This document shows positions 52,836-62,587 of a DNA stretch of 64,000 nucleotides, one piece after another (position 1 is the first letter of the stretch; every line of letters begins with the position of its first letter). Made by a program: the position numbers and the translations under genes. The notes beneath the pieces are model-generated. The model was given only the letters and a program-made list of their open reading frames with translations. It did no database searches and was not told the origin of the DNA. Source of the DNA: Parapedobacter deserti (lineage in GTDB: Bacteria > Bacteroidota > Bacteroidia > Sphingobacteriales > Sphingobacteriaceae); the NCBI RefSeq assembly GCF_042646065.1, contig NZ_JBHRTA010000022.1, positions 124,001 through 188,000 on the forward strand. Direction: 5' to 3'.

Positions 52836-55800
52836 ATGCAACTGACCAAGCTCGAAATAAAAGGATTTAAAAGTTTCGGTGATAAGATCACGATCCATTT
52901 CAACGAAGGCGTAACAGCCATTGTCGGCCCCAACGGTTGTGGCAAATCCAACGTGGTGGATGCCATACGTTGGGTGCTTGGCGAACAAAGCACCCGCATG
53001 CTCCGTTCCGAAAAGATGGAAAATATCATTTTCAATGGTACAAAAAATCGCAAAGCGGCCAACCTAGCTGAGGTATCTCTTTCCTTCGACAACACCAGGA
53101 ATATTCTTCCCACGGAGTTTTCACAAGTAACCATTACCCGCAAGTTGTACCGTAGCGGAGAAAGTGAATACCGGCTCAATGACGTCAAATGCCGGCTTAA
53201 GGACATCACCGATCTTTTCCTCGATACCGGGATCGGTGCTGATTCCTATTCCATTATCGAACTGAAGATGATCGATGAGATCATCAATAATAAAGATAAC
53301 TCACGCCGTAATCTCTTTGAAGAAGCATCAGGTATTTCTAAATATAAAGTTCGCAAAAGGCAAACACTCAGTAAATTAAAAGATACGGAAGGGGATCTGG
53401 AACGGGTGGAGGACCTCCTCTTTGAAATTGAGAGAAACCTCAAGACGCTGGAAAACCAAGCCAAAAAGGCCGAGCGCTATTACCGGCTCAAAGAGCAGTA
53501 TAAGATGCTCAGCGTGGCATTGGCAACTTACCGGATTGCACATTTTAGCGAATCGCTGTCCCGGCTTGACGAGCAGGAGCTGGCACAGCGCACTGAGCAG
53601 ACACGAATCGGCGCGGCAACTGCCAAGCTGGAGGCCCAGCTTCAGCAACTAAAACAGGAAAGCCTTGCCAAAGAGAAAAACCTTTCCGTACAGCAGAAGG
53701 CAACCAGCGAATACGTTGGCAAAATTCGGGCCTACGAGAGCGAAAAAAAGGTTAAAAACGAGCAGCTCCGGAATCTTCAGGAGAAGGAGAAGCGCCTCAG
53801 CGAGGATATTTCGCAAGATAAGCAGCAGCTTAACCATGCGCTGTACAACATCAAACGGCTCAACGAGGAGCGGCTTACCGAGCAACAGAAGCTCGACACC
53901 ATTTCCGCGTCATTGCAGCAGCAAAAAGCTGAAGTAGACGAGTTGCGAGGTCAGCAGCAGACGGCTAAAAATAAGCTGGACGCAGCCATGCGCGCGCGAA
54001 ACGAACTGCAAAACGCTATCCATAAACTCGAAAAGGAAATCGCTGTCATGCGCATCCAGCATGATGCCTTAGCGCAGGAGAGCCAGCGCAATGTAAACGA
54101 TGTGGAGTCCAAGGTTTCCGAACTCGACCAGTTCAACGTACTGGTAGACCGATTGGAGGGTCAAACACAAGCTTTACAGCAGGACTACGACGCGGCGGCA
54201 AAGTCAGAAAGCGAATTGCAGCACCGTATCGCTGACACCGAAGCCATCCTTCAGTCGCTCAAGGATGAGCTGATCCGGAATAACCGGCAACTGGATGCAA
54301 AGCAGAATGAGTACAACCTCACCAAATCATTGGTTGACAACCTGGAGGGCTTCCCCGAGTCGATACGTTTCCTACGTAAAAACGCCGGTTGGAAAAAACA
54401 CTATCCTTTATTTTCAGACATCCTATTCTGCAAAGAGGAATATCGCATAGCCGTCGAAAATTATCTGGAGCCCTATATGAACCACTATGTGGTGCAGGCG
54501 CAAGAGGAAGCGGTGCAGGCTATCCAGCTATTGAGCGACGCCGCCCGGGGAAGGGCCAATTTTTTCGTACTCGACGCAATCAGCGGCCTCCGCATACCGG
54601 AAACCGCAGCTGCAACGGACGGACGGCTCGTCCATGCGATGGAAATCATCGATGTGGAAGCGCAATACCTCCCGTTGTGCCGCATCCTGCTGCATAATGT
54701 TTTCGTGCTTCGGGCCGACGATGAGCAATGGCCTGGTGACGAGCTGCCGACCGACGGAATCGCTGTGCTGCACAAGAGCGGTAAATTCAGTATAAACAGA
54801 CTAGGTATGGCCGGCGGGTCGGTCGGGCTTTTTGAAGGAAAGCGCATCGGCCGGGCTAAAAATCTCGAAAATCTGGCGAAAGAAATCAAGTCGTTAGGAC
54901 AATTGAACTCCGCCCAGCAAGGCAGGGTTGCTGAAGAAACCCAACGGCTTGCCGCCCTAAAAGGCAGTTCCCAGAAACCTCGCATGGAAGAAGTGGGACA
55001 ACAGCTCAACCGGCTGAATCACGAGCTGGTGTCTGTTAAAACCAAGCAGGAACAATACCACGCGTTCATTACCAACAGCCAAAACCGCAAACAGGATATC
55101 GAGGCAAAAATGGCCAGTATCGCCGATGAGCTGAAACGTGCCGAGCCATCGCTGCAAACCCTCCAATCCGAAAATGAACGACGAAGCGCATCACTGGCAG
55201 AAATGCAGGCGGTCTTCCGCGAACTTTCGGAGGTACTCACTGAACGAACATCGGCATTCAATCAAGAAAACATACGCTTTCATCAGCAGCAAAACAAGGT
55301 ATCAGGCGTCGAAAAGGACCTGGAATACCGTGAGACACTCCGGGATACCTATGAGGGCCGGATTGCGAAGAATAGGGATGAATTTGAACAGGTGCAGGCA
55401 TCCATCAAAGACACGCTACAGCATGTAGATGACTCGGACGAAGATCTCCTTGCCATGTACACTCAGAAAGAAGCATTTGAAAAGGGGCTGCACGAAGTCG
55501 AGGAAGACTACTATGCCTCTCGTGCAAAGATCAATGAGACCGAGGAAGAGATCACACAACTACGGCGGCAAAAGGAACAGGTGAACTTCATTTTTGATGA
55601 GCTCCGGGATAAAAAAACCAGCCTGAAGCTCGAGCTAAACGCGCTGAAAGAGCGGCTGTCTGTCGAATTTTCCATCGATATCAACGATTTAATGCCAGGT
55701 GACGACGGGGTAGTGCAGCCGCAGCCCGAAGAGGACGAAGAGGCACTCCGTCAGAAAACGGAAAAACTGCGCAAGCAACTGGATGATTTCGGCAGTATCA

Positions 55801-56393
55801 ATCCCATGGCAATGGAAGCCTATCAGGAGATGAACGAACGGTACACCTTTATTGTCAAGGAAAAACAAGACCTTTTGGATGCTAAAAATTCCTTGTTGGA
55901 AACCATACAGGAGATCGATGAAACCGCACGCGAAAACTTCATGGACGCTTTCACTCGTGTGCGCGAAAACTTCATTAACGTATTCCGCTCGCTATTCAAC
56001 GAGGAAGACACTTGCGATCTGATACTCTCAGACCCCAGTAATCCATTGGAATCCGACATCGACATTATGGCACGCCCCAAAGGTAAGCGCCCGTTGTCTA
56101 TCAATCAACTGTCAGGCGGTGAAAAGACCTTGACATCCACGGCGCTGCTATTCGCCCTTTACCTGCTTAAGCCGGCACCATTCTGTATCTTCGACGAGGT
56201 AGATGCCCCGCTTGATGATACCAACATTGATAAGTTCAACAACATCATCCGCAAGTTTTCCAACCAATCGCAATTCATCATCGTATCGCATAATAAGCGT
56301 ACGATCGCCAGCACGGACATTATTTACGGGGTAACGATGGTTGAACAGGGCGTGTCGCGCGTGGTAGCCGTGGACATGCGCGAAGTGGCATGA
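52836..56393 (+). CDS. smc: Chromosome segregation protein SMC
   Basis: The core condensin subunit that organises and segregates the chromosome, 1185 residues. The N-terminal ATPase half has G-P-N-G-C-G-K-S (32-39) and R-W-V-L-G-E-Q. A long coiled coil follows, then the hinge (~515-640; G-F-P-E-S-I start), the return coiled coil, and the C-terminal half with L-S-G-G-E-K-T-L-T-S and D-E-V-D-A-P-L-D-D near 1100-1130. scpA and scpB are not adjacent. The ATG at 52836 gives the standard M-Q-L-T-K-L-E-I-K-G-F-K start. Confidence 0.97.
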   Translation: MQLTKLEIKGFKSFGDKITIHFNEGVTAIVGPNGCGKSNVVDAIRWVLGEQSTRMLRSEKMENIIFNGTKNRKAANLAEVSLSFDNTRNILPTEFSQVTITRKLYRSGESEYRLNDVKCRLKDITDLFLDTGIGADSYSIIELKMIDEIINNKDNSRRNLFEEASGISKYKVRKRQTLSKLKDTEGDLERVEDLLFEIERNLKTLENQAKKAERYYRLKEQYKMLSVALATYRIAHFSESLSRLDEQELAQRTEQTRIGAATAKLEAQLQQLKQESLAKEKNLSVQQKATSEYVGKIRAYESEKKVKNEQLRNLQEKEKRLSEDISQDKQQLNHALYNIKRLNEERLTEQQKLDTISASLQQQKAEVDELRGQQQTAKNKLDAAMRARNELQNAIHKLEKEIAVMRIQHDALAQESQRNVNDVESKVSELDQFNVLVDRLEGQTQALQQDYDAAAKSESELQHRIADTEAILQSLKDELIRNNRQLDAKQNEYNLTKSLVDNLEGFPESIRFLRKNAGWKKHYPLFSDILFCKEEYRIAVENYLEPYMNHYVVQAQEEAVQAIQLLSDAARGRANFFVLDAISGLRIPETAAATDGRLVHAMEIIDVEAQYLPLCRILLHNVFVLRADDEQWPGDELPTDGIAVLHKSGKFSINRLGMAGGSVGLFEGKRIGRAKNLENLAKEIKSLGQLNSAQQGRVAEETQRLAALKGSSQKPRMEEVGQQLNRLNHELVSVKTKQEQYHAFITNSQNRKQDIEAKMASIADELKRAEPSLQTLQSENERRSASLAEMQAVFRELSEVLTERTSAFNQENIRFHQQQNKVSGVEKDLEYRETLRDTYEGRIAKNRDEFEQVQASIKDTLQHVDDSDEDLLAMYTQKEAFEKGLHEVEEDYYASRAKINETEEEITQLRRQKEQVNFIFDELRDKKTSLKLELNALKERLSVEFSIDINDLMPGDDGVVQPQPEEDEEALRQKTEKLRKQLDDFGSINPMAMEAYQEMNERYTFIVKEKQDLLDAKNSLLETIQEIDETARENFMDAFTRVRENFINVFRSLFNEEDTCDLILSDPSNPLESDIDIMARPKGKRPLSINQLSGGEKTLTSTALLFALYLLKPAPFCIFDEVDAPLDDTNIDKFNNIIRKFSNQSQFIIVSHNKRTIASTDIIYGVTMVEQGVSRVVAVDMREVA

Positions 56394-56468
56394 CCGGGTT
56401 CTGCTCGACGTTAGTTACTCCCTTTCGGCGCTTTTGCGCACGGTAACCGACTCTACCGCATTACCCCG

Positions 56469-56912
56469 TCAGGAATTGATTTTGGGCAACCATCGCGCGA
56501 TCCGTTTACGATGCGGCCCAAGCTTGTCCCAGATTCTTCTGTTGGGATCTTTTTCACGTTCGCCACAATCAATCACCTCACACGATCGGCATAAACGGTT
56601 GTATAAAGCGCCAAAGAAAATAATGCGCAGAAACCTACCGTATTTCTGTAAAAAATATTCAAAATATATGTGCCCCCAGATTTCCACAATTAAGGAATCG
56701 TCGCCAACCTGGAGCGCTTTGCCAAAGTGCAAATAATAATCTGCCTTGACCTGACCCACCAGGAGTGAAGCTATCTGTTCGGGTGCGCGTGAAATCGCAA
56801 GCCTAAAGCATTTATCACTTGTAATCTGAATTAGCCCCTCTTTAATTCCTACCTCAATGGAACAATCTTGCAACTTATAGCTCTTTCTCATTCCCCACGA
56901 AGATAGGAACAT
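56469..56912 (-). CDS. Unknown 147-residue protein
   Basis: An ORF converging on smc. It has no signal peptide; the middle is mixed alpha/beta with a Y-Y-L-H-F-G-K segment, followed by an aromatic stretch I-W-G-H-I-Y-F-E-Y-F, several cysteines (L-C-R-S-C-E-V-I-D-C) and a strongly basic end. I recognise no family. The ATG at 56912 or the one at 56891 may be the start. Codon use is less regular than in the neighbours, so it could be lineage-specific or not translated. The 242 bp upstream (56913-57154) is AT-rich, with no other gene. Confidence 0.45.
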   Translation of the reverse strand: MFLSSWGMRKSYKLQDCSIEVGIKEGLIQITSDKCFRLAISRAPEQIASLLVGQVKADYYLHFGKALQVGDDSLIVEIWGHIYFEYFLQKYGRFLRIIFFGALYNRLCRSCEVIDCGEREKDPNRRIWDKLGPHRKRIARWLPKINS

Positions 56913-57154
56913 TTACCGGACATGCGATTATGGATAAAAATTATGCTTATTTTTCCATTTACGTAATCTATATAAAGCACTGATAAAAAACCCGTTAAAG
57001 AATCAATTAACTTATAGTTAAATGCCAGGGAAAGATGAAAATGAAAAAATGTCAGGTCTCGGAATTTTATTATTATTGGTTATTTATTAATTTAGTTCGG
57101 ATTTTTTTGAACTTGATTTCATGGATATTGTTAACCTGAGAAACACTGTTCGAT

Positions 57155-57283
57155 ATGGGAAAAGGAGATAAAAAAACCAAACGCGGGAAAATCGTCAATG
57201 GTACTTACGGCAAAAGGCGACCAAGTAATAAGCACAAAAGGAAAAAGCAGGAACGAGCCAAGGTAGCGATGGAGGCCAGCTGA
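57155..57283 (+). CDS. 30S ribosomal protein THX
   Basis: A 42-codon gene. The start M-G-K-G-D-K-K-T-K-R-G-K-I-V and G-T-Y-G-K-R-R-P match the THX (Thx/bTHX) proteins common in Bacteroidota and Thermus, which fill a cavity in the 30S head. The tail (K-H-K-R-K-K-Q-E-R-A-K) is very basic. The ATG at 57155 follows no clear Shine-Dalgarno site. The stop lies 7 bp from the end of rlmB, which converges on it. Confidence 0.88.
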   Translation: MGKGDKKTKRGKIVNGTYGKRRPSNKHKRKKQERAKVAMEAS

Positions 57284-57290
57284 GGGGTTG

Positions 57291-58073
57291 TCAACGTTCG
57301 AAGACGCTCCGCTGCCGTACCGCCTCATACAACGCGACACCCGCAGACACAGATACATTGAGCGAAGCGATGGATCCAGCCAAGGGAATTTTTGCCAAGT
57401 GGTCGGCCAAGCGGATTAGCTCATCGGAGATACCCTGTTCTTCCGAGCCTAGCACCAACGCGCTGGGCACGGTGTAATCGATCTGATATAGGTCATGTTC
57501 CGTTTTTTCGGTACAGGCGATCAGCTGGATGCCCGATTCCTGAAGAAGGCGTGCCGTTTTAGTAAGACTTTCTTCTCTGCATACGTTAATTTTATACAGC
57601 GCTCCTGCAGAGGTCTTGATGGCATCCGGGTTGATTTCAGCTGAGCCCCTTTTGGGCACAATGAGCGCATGGACGCCGGCACATTCTGCCGTACGGGCGA
57701 TGGCTCCGAAATTGCGGACATCGGTGACGCCATCTAAGATCAGCAACAACGGGACTTCCCCCCTTTCGTAAATCATCGGCACAATATTTTCGATCCGTTG
57801 GTAAGTAATCGGCGAAATGACTGCGATGACACCTTGGTGATTTTTGCGCGTCATGCGGTTAAGCTTTTCGATCGGTACTTGCTGATAACTGATGTCATGC
57901 TGCTTGAGCAACTGCTTCAATTCAAGGAACAATGCTCCTCCCAATCCGCGTTGAACAAAAAGCGACTCGATTTCCTTACCGCTGTCAATAGCTTCGATAA
58001 CCGCTCTGATCCCGTAAATATGCTGGTTCGTTTCGCGCTTTTCGCGCGCTGGTCTGTGATGGTAATGCTGCAT
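57291..58073 (-). CDS. rlmB: 23S rRNA (guanosine-2'-O-)-methyltransferase RlmB
   Basis: A 260-residue SpoU/TrmH-family enzyme that methylates the ribose of a guanosine in 23S rRNA (G2251 in E. coli). An N-terminal substrate-binding domain (I-Y-G-I-R-A-V-I-E-A) precedes the knotted SAM domain with motif 1 V-R-N-F-G-A-I-A-R near 121, motif 2 V-L-G-S-E-E-Q-G-I-S near 205 and motif 3 I-P-L-A-G-S-I-A-S-L-N-V-S near 226. RlmB rather than TrmH is chosen from length and the N-terminal domain. Confidence 0.93.
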   Translation of the reverse strand: MQHYHHRPAREKRETNQHIYGIRAVIEAIDSGKEIESLFVQRGLGGALFLELKQLLKQHDISYQQVPIEKLNRMTRKNHQGVIAVISPITYQRIENIVPMIYERGEVPLLLILDGVTDVRNFGAIARTAECAGVHALIVPKRGSAEINPDAIKTSAGALYKINVCREESLTKTARLLQESGIQLIACTEKTEHDLYQIDYTVPSALVLGSEEQGISDELIRLADHLAKIPLAGSIASLNVSVSAGVALYEAVRQRSVFER

Positions 58074-58108
58074 CGCTGATTTTGCGCGAAGTTACGACAT
58101 TATCAGGT

Positions 58109-59344
58109 TCATGCCAAACTTGCCAAGCTCTTTCCGATAATACTAATGCATTCATCGAGCTGTTCCTTGGTAATCACCAGCGGTGGTGCAAACCGAATTT
58201 TATCTCCATGCGTCGGTTTGGCAAGAAGACCATCCTCTTTTAGTGCTAAGCAAAGTTTCCATGCGGCTTCAGGGTTTCCGTGTTTGATGACAACAGCATT
58301 CAACAAGCCTTTTCCCCGCACCTCCTTTATGTTGGGATGGTCGAGCGCCCGTATGCGTTCACGAAAATGTTCGCCCAGTTCGTCCGCTCGTTCGGCCAGC
58401 CGTTCGTCCTTGATCACCTCCAGCGCAGCTATTGCCACTTTACATGCCAAGGGATTGCCTCCATACGTAGATCCGTGTTCGCCGGGCCTGATGCATAGCA
58501 TCACCTCGTCGTCAGCCAATACCGATGACACGGGCAGCACACCGCCGCTTAGTGCTTTTCCCAAAATCAGTATATCCGGGCGGACGTTTTCATGGTCACA
58601 GGCTAGCATCTTTCCTGTCCGGGCAAGGCCCGTCTGTATTTCATCCCCGATGAACAACACGTTGGCCTGCTTGCATAAGGAGTAGGCTGCCGCAAGATAG
58701 CCGTCATCCGGCACGTACACACCGGCTTCGCCCTGGATAGGCTCTACAAGGAAGCCGGCCACAGATGGGTCTTGTAGCGCTTTCGATAGCGCTTCCAGAT
58801 CGTTGTAAGCCACAACTTCATATCCTGGCATAAAGGGGCCAAAACCCTCACGGGAGGATGGGTCTGTACTGAACGACACCACGTTGAGCGTACGGCCGTG
58901 GAAATTGCCTTCGACGGTTATGATTTTGGCTTGGTTTTCCGGAATACCCTTTTTATCGTATCCCCACCGGCGGGCGAGCTTCAGCGCTGTTTCCACTGCC
59001 TCCACCCCGCTGTTCATCGGCAATACTTTGTCGTACCCGAAATACGTCGTGACATAACCAGCATATTCCCCCAGCAAATCGCTATGGAAAGCCCGGGAGG
59101 TTAACGTTAGCTTTTGGGCTTGCTCAACGAGCGCACCGACGATCTTTGGATGGCAGTGCCCTTGGTTTACGGCTGAATACCCCGAGAGGAAATCGTAGTA
59201 GCGTTTGCCTTCGACGTCCCACAGGTGTACCCCTTCACCGCGTTCCAGCACAACGGGCAAGGGGTGGTAGTTATGAGCACTGTATTGCAATTCTCTATCG
59301 ATGAACTGCTGTGTCCTTGACATATTGTTATTGGTTATTGACAT
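58109..59344 (-). CDS. rocD: Ornithine aminotransferase
   Basis: A PLP enzyme moving the delta-amino group of ornithine to 2-oxoglutarate, linking arginine to proline and glutamate. The 411 residues show the Y-S-A-V-N-Q-G-H-C-H-P start, N-S-G-V-E-A-V-E-T-A-L-K near 110, E-P-I-Q-G-E-A-G-V and the PLP lysine in I-L-G-K-A-L-S-G-G near 255. The ATG at 59344 is used; the M at 59323 (S-R-T-Q-Q-F) is also a plausible start. It is divergent from the doxX gene. Confidence 0.94.
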   Translation of the reverse strand: MSITNNNMSRTQQFIDRELQYSAHNYHPLPVVLERGEGVHLWDVEGKRYYDFLSGYSAVNQGHCHPKIVGALVEQAQKLTLTSRAFHSDLLGEYAGYVTTYFGYDKVLPMNSGVEAVETALKLARRWGYDKKGIPENQAKIITVEGNFHGRTLNVVSFSTDPSSREGFGPFMPGYEVVAYNDLEALSKALQDPSVAGFLVEPIQGEAGVYVPDDGYLAAAYSLCKQANVLFIGDEIQTGLARTGKMLACDHENVRPDILILGKALSGGVLPVSSVLADDEVMLCIRPGEHGSTYGGNPLACKVAIAALEVIKDERLAERADELGEHFRERIRALDHPNIKEVRGKGLLNAVVIKHGNPEAAWKLCLALKEDGLLAKPTHGDKIRFAPPLVITKEQLDECISIIGKSLASLA

Positions 59345-59415
59345 GTGCCAAAGTTATAACTCTTTTATTGTTTTTTGTACATGAACATTTTGCTTGAAAC
59401 AATTTACAAACCCGA

Positions 59416-59445
59416 TTGTCCCGACAGCAAATGGATGTATCTTTG
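59416..59445 (+). promoter_or_regulatory. Promoter of the doxX-MFS pair
   Basis: TTG at 59416-59418 and TATCTTTG at 59438-59445, with 19 bp between, match the -33/-7 consensus. The ATG at 59469 is 23 bp downstream of the -7 box. Confidence 0.6.
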
Positions 59446-59468
59446 CAAAGCTACAAACCCAGCGCAAT

Positions 59469-59867
59469 ATGACTGATCAGAAAATCATCGCTTTTGTCGT
59501 ACGGCTACCCATCGCTATATCGTTTCTCGGCCATGGCCTCGTAAGATTGCCAAAACTACATGCATTTGCGTTGAACATGGCCCAGCAATTTGCCGATACA
59601 CCACTTCCGCAGGGCGTGGTCTTCGCCTTCGGATATATCCTTGTTTTCAGTGAATTTATAACAGGCGTGTGGCTGATCAGCGGCCGCTGGTTCAGCCAAG
59701 CCTTAATAACGGGTCTCGTCATCATGACCCTGTTGATTTTCGGTAGCTCGCTCATCGAAAATTGGAACGCGGTATCGGTACAACTGATACACAGCATATA
59801 CCTTGGCGGACTTTTGCTCTGTTATCAATACAGTGCTAAACCACGCGGGGCAGCAAATACCTACTAG
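59469..59867 (+). CDS. DoxX-family membrane protein
   Basis: The ATG at 59469 gives 132 residues with four membrane helices; an upstream TTG in frame (59394) would begin before the promoter. The first helix carries the family's R-L-P-I-A-I-S-F-L-G-H-G pattern, and F-S-E-F-I-T-G-V-W-L is in the third-helix region. DoxX proteins are quinone-associated or redox-related membrane proteins of uncertain function. The MFS gene begins 3 bp after its stop. Confidence 0.85.
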   Translation: MTDQKIIAFVVRLPIAISFLGHGLVRLPKLHAFALNMAQQFADTPLPQGVVFAFGYILVFSEFITGVWLISGRWFSQALITGLVIMTLLIFGSSLIENWNAVSVQLIHSIYLGGLLLCYQYSAKPRGAANTY

Positions 59868-59870
59868 CTA

Positions 59871-61064
59871 ATGGCAGATTCTCGTCGTGAAGAACAGCCG
59901 TCCCACCTAAGTAGCCGGACCTTATGGCTGATGACCGTTGGGGCCGGGCTTGTGGTAGCGAACAATTATTATAACCAACCACTGTTGGCACTTATTGCGG
60001 CAGATTTCCGAGTTTCAGAACGCGAGGCAAGTGCAGTGGCCTCGATTACGCAAATCGGCTATGCGGTAGGCCTGTTTTTTCTGGTTCCGCTGGCCGATAT
60101 GTTCTACCGGAGGCGGCTGATCGTGGCTATTTTTCCGTTTATTGTCGTATCGCTGCTGCTGGCCTCATTCAGTCACGAATTGTCGTGGTTGACCGTTGCC
60201 AGCTTTTTTATCGGTCTCACGTGCATTATACCGCAGCTTTTCGTGCCTCTCGCCGCCACGCTGGCGGCACCAAAGGAGAGAAGCCGGTCAATCGGCATGG
60301 TGATGAGCGGTTTGCTCATCGGTATCCTCGCATCACGGATCATCAGTGGCTTCGTGGGACAGCACATGGGCTGGCGCTATATGTTCTTTATCGGTGCCAT
60401 TGTCATGTTTGCCTATTGGATAGTCGTAATGAAAACGTTGCCGGAAATAAAACCCTCCTTCCATGGCAGCTACCGTTCGCTGATGCATTCGCTGGTTCAC
60501 TATTTCCGGACAGACGCAGCCTTGCGGTTGGCCTCATGGCGCGGCGCGTGTAGCTTTGCTTCCTTTGCAGCCTTTTGGACGACGCTGGTATTCCACCTGG
60601 AGGGCCAACCATTCCGTGCGGGCAGCGACGTCGCCGGCGCATTCGGAATCCTGGGCATTGCCGGCGCACTGGTGCCGGCAATGCTTGGCAAGACAATAGA
60701 CCGCCTTGACCGTAATAAGCTTATCGTTGCACTTTCAGGCCTTGCATTGTTTTCATGGTGGTTCATCGGCTCCCCAGGATCAACGCGGTATTGGGGCTTG
60801 ATCATTGGCGTACTGCTTATAGACATGGCGCTCCAGGCGATACACCTGATTAACCAGTCCGTTATCTTCGCCAAACATCCGGAAGCAACCAACCGGGTGA
60901 ATACCATCTACATGACGAGCTATTTCGTCGGCGGGTCCCTCGGCACGTTGATTGCATCCATTGCATGGGGACATTTTCAGTGGACTGGTGTTACCATTGT
61001 AGGCACCGGCTTTGTGGTGCTGATGTTGGCTGGCCACATGCTTTTCTCCCGGCAGGCAAAATAA
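59871..61064 (+). CDS. MFS transporter
   Basis: A 397-residue major facilitator superfamily transporter with 12 predicted helices. The loop after helix 2 reads P-L-A-D-M-F-Y-R-R-R-L, the family's G-x-x-D-R-x-x-R-R variant. The N-terminus N-Y-Y-N-Q-P-L-L-A resembles the YnfM/NepI-like drug or purine efflux group. The substrate is unknown. It is cotranscribed with doxX and followed 100 bp later by a TetR regulator on the same strand, which may control it or the oxidoreductase that follows. Confidence 0.9.
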   Translation: MADSRREEQPSHLSSRTLWLMTVGAGLVVANNYYNQPLLALIAADFRVSEREASAVASITQIGYAVGLFFLVPLADMFYRRRLIVAIFPFIVVSLLLASFSHELSWLTVASFFIGLTCIIPQLFVPLAATLAAPKERSRSIGMVMSGLLIGILASRIISGFVGQHMGWRYMFFIGAIVMFAYWIVVMKTLPEIKPSFHGSYRSLMHSLVHYFRTDAALRLASWRGACSFASFAAFWTTLVFHLEGQPFRAGSDVAGAFGILGIAGALVPAMLGKTIDRLDRNKLIVALSGLALFSWWFIGSPGSTRYWGLIIGVLLIDMALQAIHLINQSVIFAKHPEATNRVNTIYMTSYFVGGSLGTLIASIAWGHFQWTGVTIVGTGFVVLMLAGHMLFSRQAK

Positions 61065-61164
61065 CCTTGTCATGTGATTGTCGTTTTTGAAACGTTATAC
61101 CCTCCGTTATGTTAATGGTTGTTATTTTTGCTGACATCGTTAGGTTTTTATAACACCGTAAACA

Positions 61165-61764
61165 ATGGGAATATCAGAACGTAAACAGCGGCAAATGGAG
61201 GAAGTGCGGTCAACTATACTCCGGCAGTCGTGGCAGATTGTTGAGGAAGAGGGCTGGCAGGCGTTATCGATCCGTCGGATTGCTGAGGCCATCGAGTACA
61301 GCACACCGGTGGTGTACAAGCATTTTGAAAGTAAGGATGCCATCCTTGAGGCATTTTCGCAGGAAGGATATGCCTTGCTGGCGGAAAAGCTCCGCCGTGC
61401 GAAAGGGGAGCAAGATAATGCGAATGCGCAGCTAATGGCACTCTCCGGTGCCTACTGGGACTTCGCAATCCAGCATCCGAAACATTACCAGATTATGTAT
61501 GGATTGGGCATTCCCACTTGCGAAATGGTCAAGGAGATCGGCGAAATCAAGGAAGTGAGTGATATCTTTCATTCTACTATAGAAGCAGCGGCGAAAGCCG
61601 GAAACCAACCGGGAACGGACGTCCACTTAAAGGCCACTACATTTTGGTCCATCTTGCATGGGCTCGTAGCAATGAGTTTGATATCGACGCCGGGATGCCC
61701 TGAAAAAGCAAAGCTGACGCTCGAAGATGCTGTTTCGGGTTTCATCAAGGCGCTGACGAGCTGA
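61165..61764 (+). CDS. TetR/AcrR-family transcriptional regulator
   Basis: A 199-residue repressor. The N-terminal HTH covers ~12-55: W-Q-A-L-S-I-R-R-I-A-E-A-I-E-Y-S then V-V-Y-K-H-F-E-S-K-D, the TetR signature. The C-terminal ligand domain (~90-199) looks like the TetR_C_33/WHG type. Neighbours are an MFS exporter upstream and a nitroreductase-like oxidoreductase 76 bp downstream; either could be the target. No clear operator palindrome was found in the 100 bp upstream. Confidence 0.9.
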   Translation: MGISERKQRQMEEVRSTILRQSWQIVEEEGWQALSIRRIAEAIEYSTPVVYKHFESKDAILEAFSQEGYALLAEKLRRAKGEQDNANAQLMALSGAYWDFAIQHPKHYQIMYGLGIPTCEMVKEIGEIKEVSDIFHSTIEAAAKAGNQPGTDVHLKATTFWSILHGLVAMSLISTPGCPEKAKLTLEDAVSGFIKALTS

Positions 61765-61792
61765 ACGTAAAAACACGAGCTGACGTAAAAAC
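61756..61792 (+). repeat. Short tandem duplication at the end of the TetR gene
   Basis: ACGAGCTGAACGTAAAAAC (61756-61774) is followed directly by the same sequence lacking one A (61775-61792). The first copy contains the TetR stop codon. Confidence 0.7.
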
Positions 61793-61840
61793 AGTTGAAT
61801 ACTAAACATTAACTATTAACATTAATTAGCTACTACGATT

Positions 61841-62473
61841 ATGCAATTATTAGAAGCATTGAACTGGCGTTATGCCACCAAGAAAATGAATGGCCAGCCT
61901 GTGCCCCAGGAAAAGGTAGACAAAGTTTTGGAAGCGGCGTACCTGGCGCCCACATCGTCCGGCTTGCAGCCGTTCCGGATCATCGTGATTACCAATCAGG
62001 AGCTAAAAAGCAAGATCCGACCGATTGCTTTCGACCAAAGCCAGATCACCGACGGCTCACACCTGCTGGTCTTCGCAGCTTGGGACAACTATAGCGCTGA
62101 ACGGATAGACCACGTCTTTGCCCGTATCGCATCCGAACGCGGACTCCCTCCCGATTCGTTTGATGATTACAAGACGCGGCTGAAAAACATCTATCTAACC
62201 AGATCCGCGGATACAAATTTTGAGCATGCTGCCCGGCAAGCGTATATTGCTTTTGGTTTGGCTATTGCCGCCGCTGCAGAACTTCAAGTGGATGCAACGC
62301 CCATGGAAGGCTTTGACAATGCTGCACTCGACGAACTATTGCAGTTGCCTCAACAAGGACTTAAAAGTGTGACACTGTTGCCCTTGGGCTATCGCGACCA
62401 GGAAAACGATTGGTTGGTCAAGCAGAAAAAAGTACGCATGTCTAAGGATGAACTGATTCTTAGGATTGCGTAA
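61841..62473 (+). CDS. NAD(P)H-dependent FMN oxidoreductase, nitroreductase family
   Basis: A 210-residue flavoprotein. The R-Y-A-T-K-K-M-N start near 10 and A-A-Y-L-A-P-T-S-S-G-L-Q-P-F near 32-45 are the FMN-binding marks of NfsB/YodC-type enzymes. The end G-Y-R-D-Q-E-N-D-W and a K-V-R region complete the site. It likely reduces quinones or nitro compounds with NAD(P)H. It lies 76 bp after the TetR gene and may belong to its regulon. Confidence 0.9.
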   Translation: MQLLEALNWRYATKKMNGQPVPQEKVDKVLEAAYLAPTSSGLQPFRIIVITNQELKSKIRPIAFDQSQITDGSHLLVFAAWDNYSAERIDHVFARIASERGLPPDSFDDYKTRLKNIYLTRSADTNFEHAARQAYIAFGLAIAAAAELQVDATPMEGFDNAALDELLQLPQQGLKSVTLLPLGYRDQENDWLVKQKKVRMSKDELILRIA

Positions 62474-62587
62474 GTACCTCATTTTTTTCAAAATATCCAT
62501 GCAAAATGCCAATTAATCCGCTGGATTTAAAAACAAATGTTTAATTTTGGTTGTATTTAAAGCTGTAAATCAAATCTCTTACCCCTT

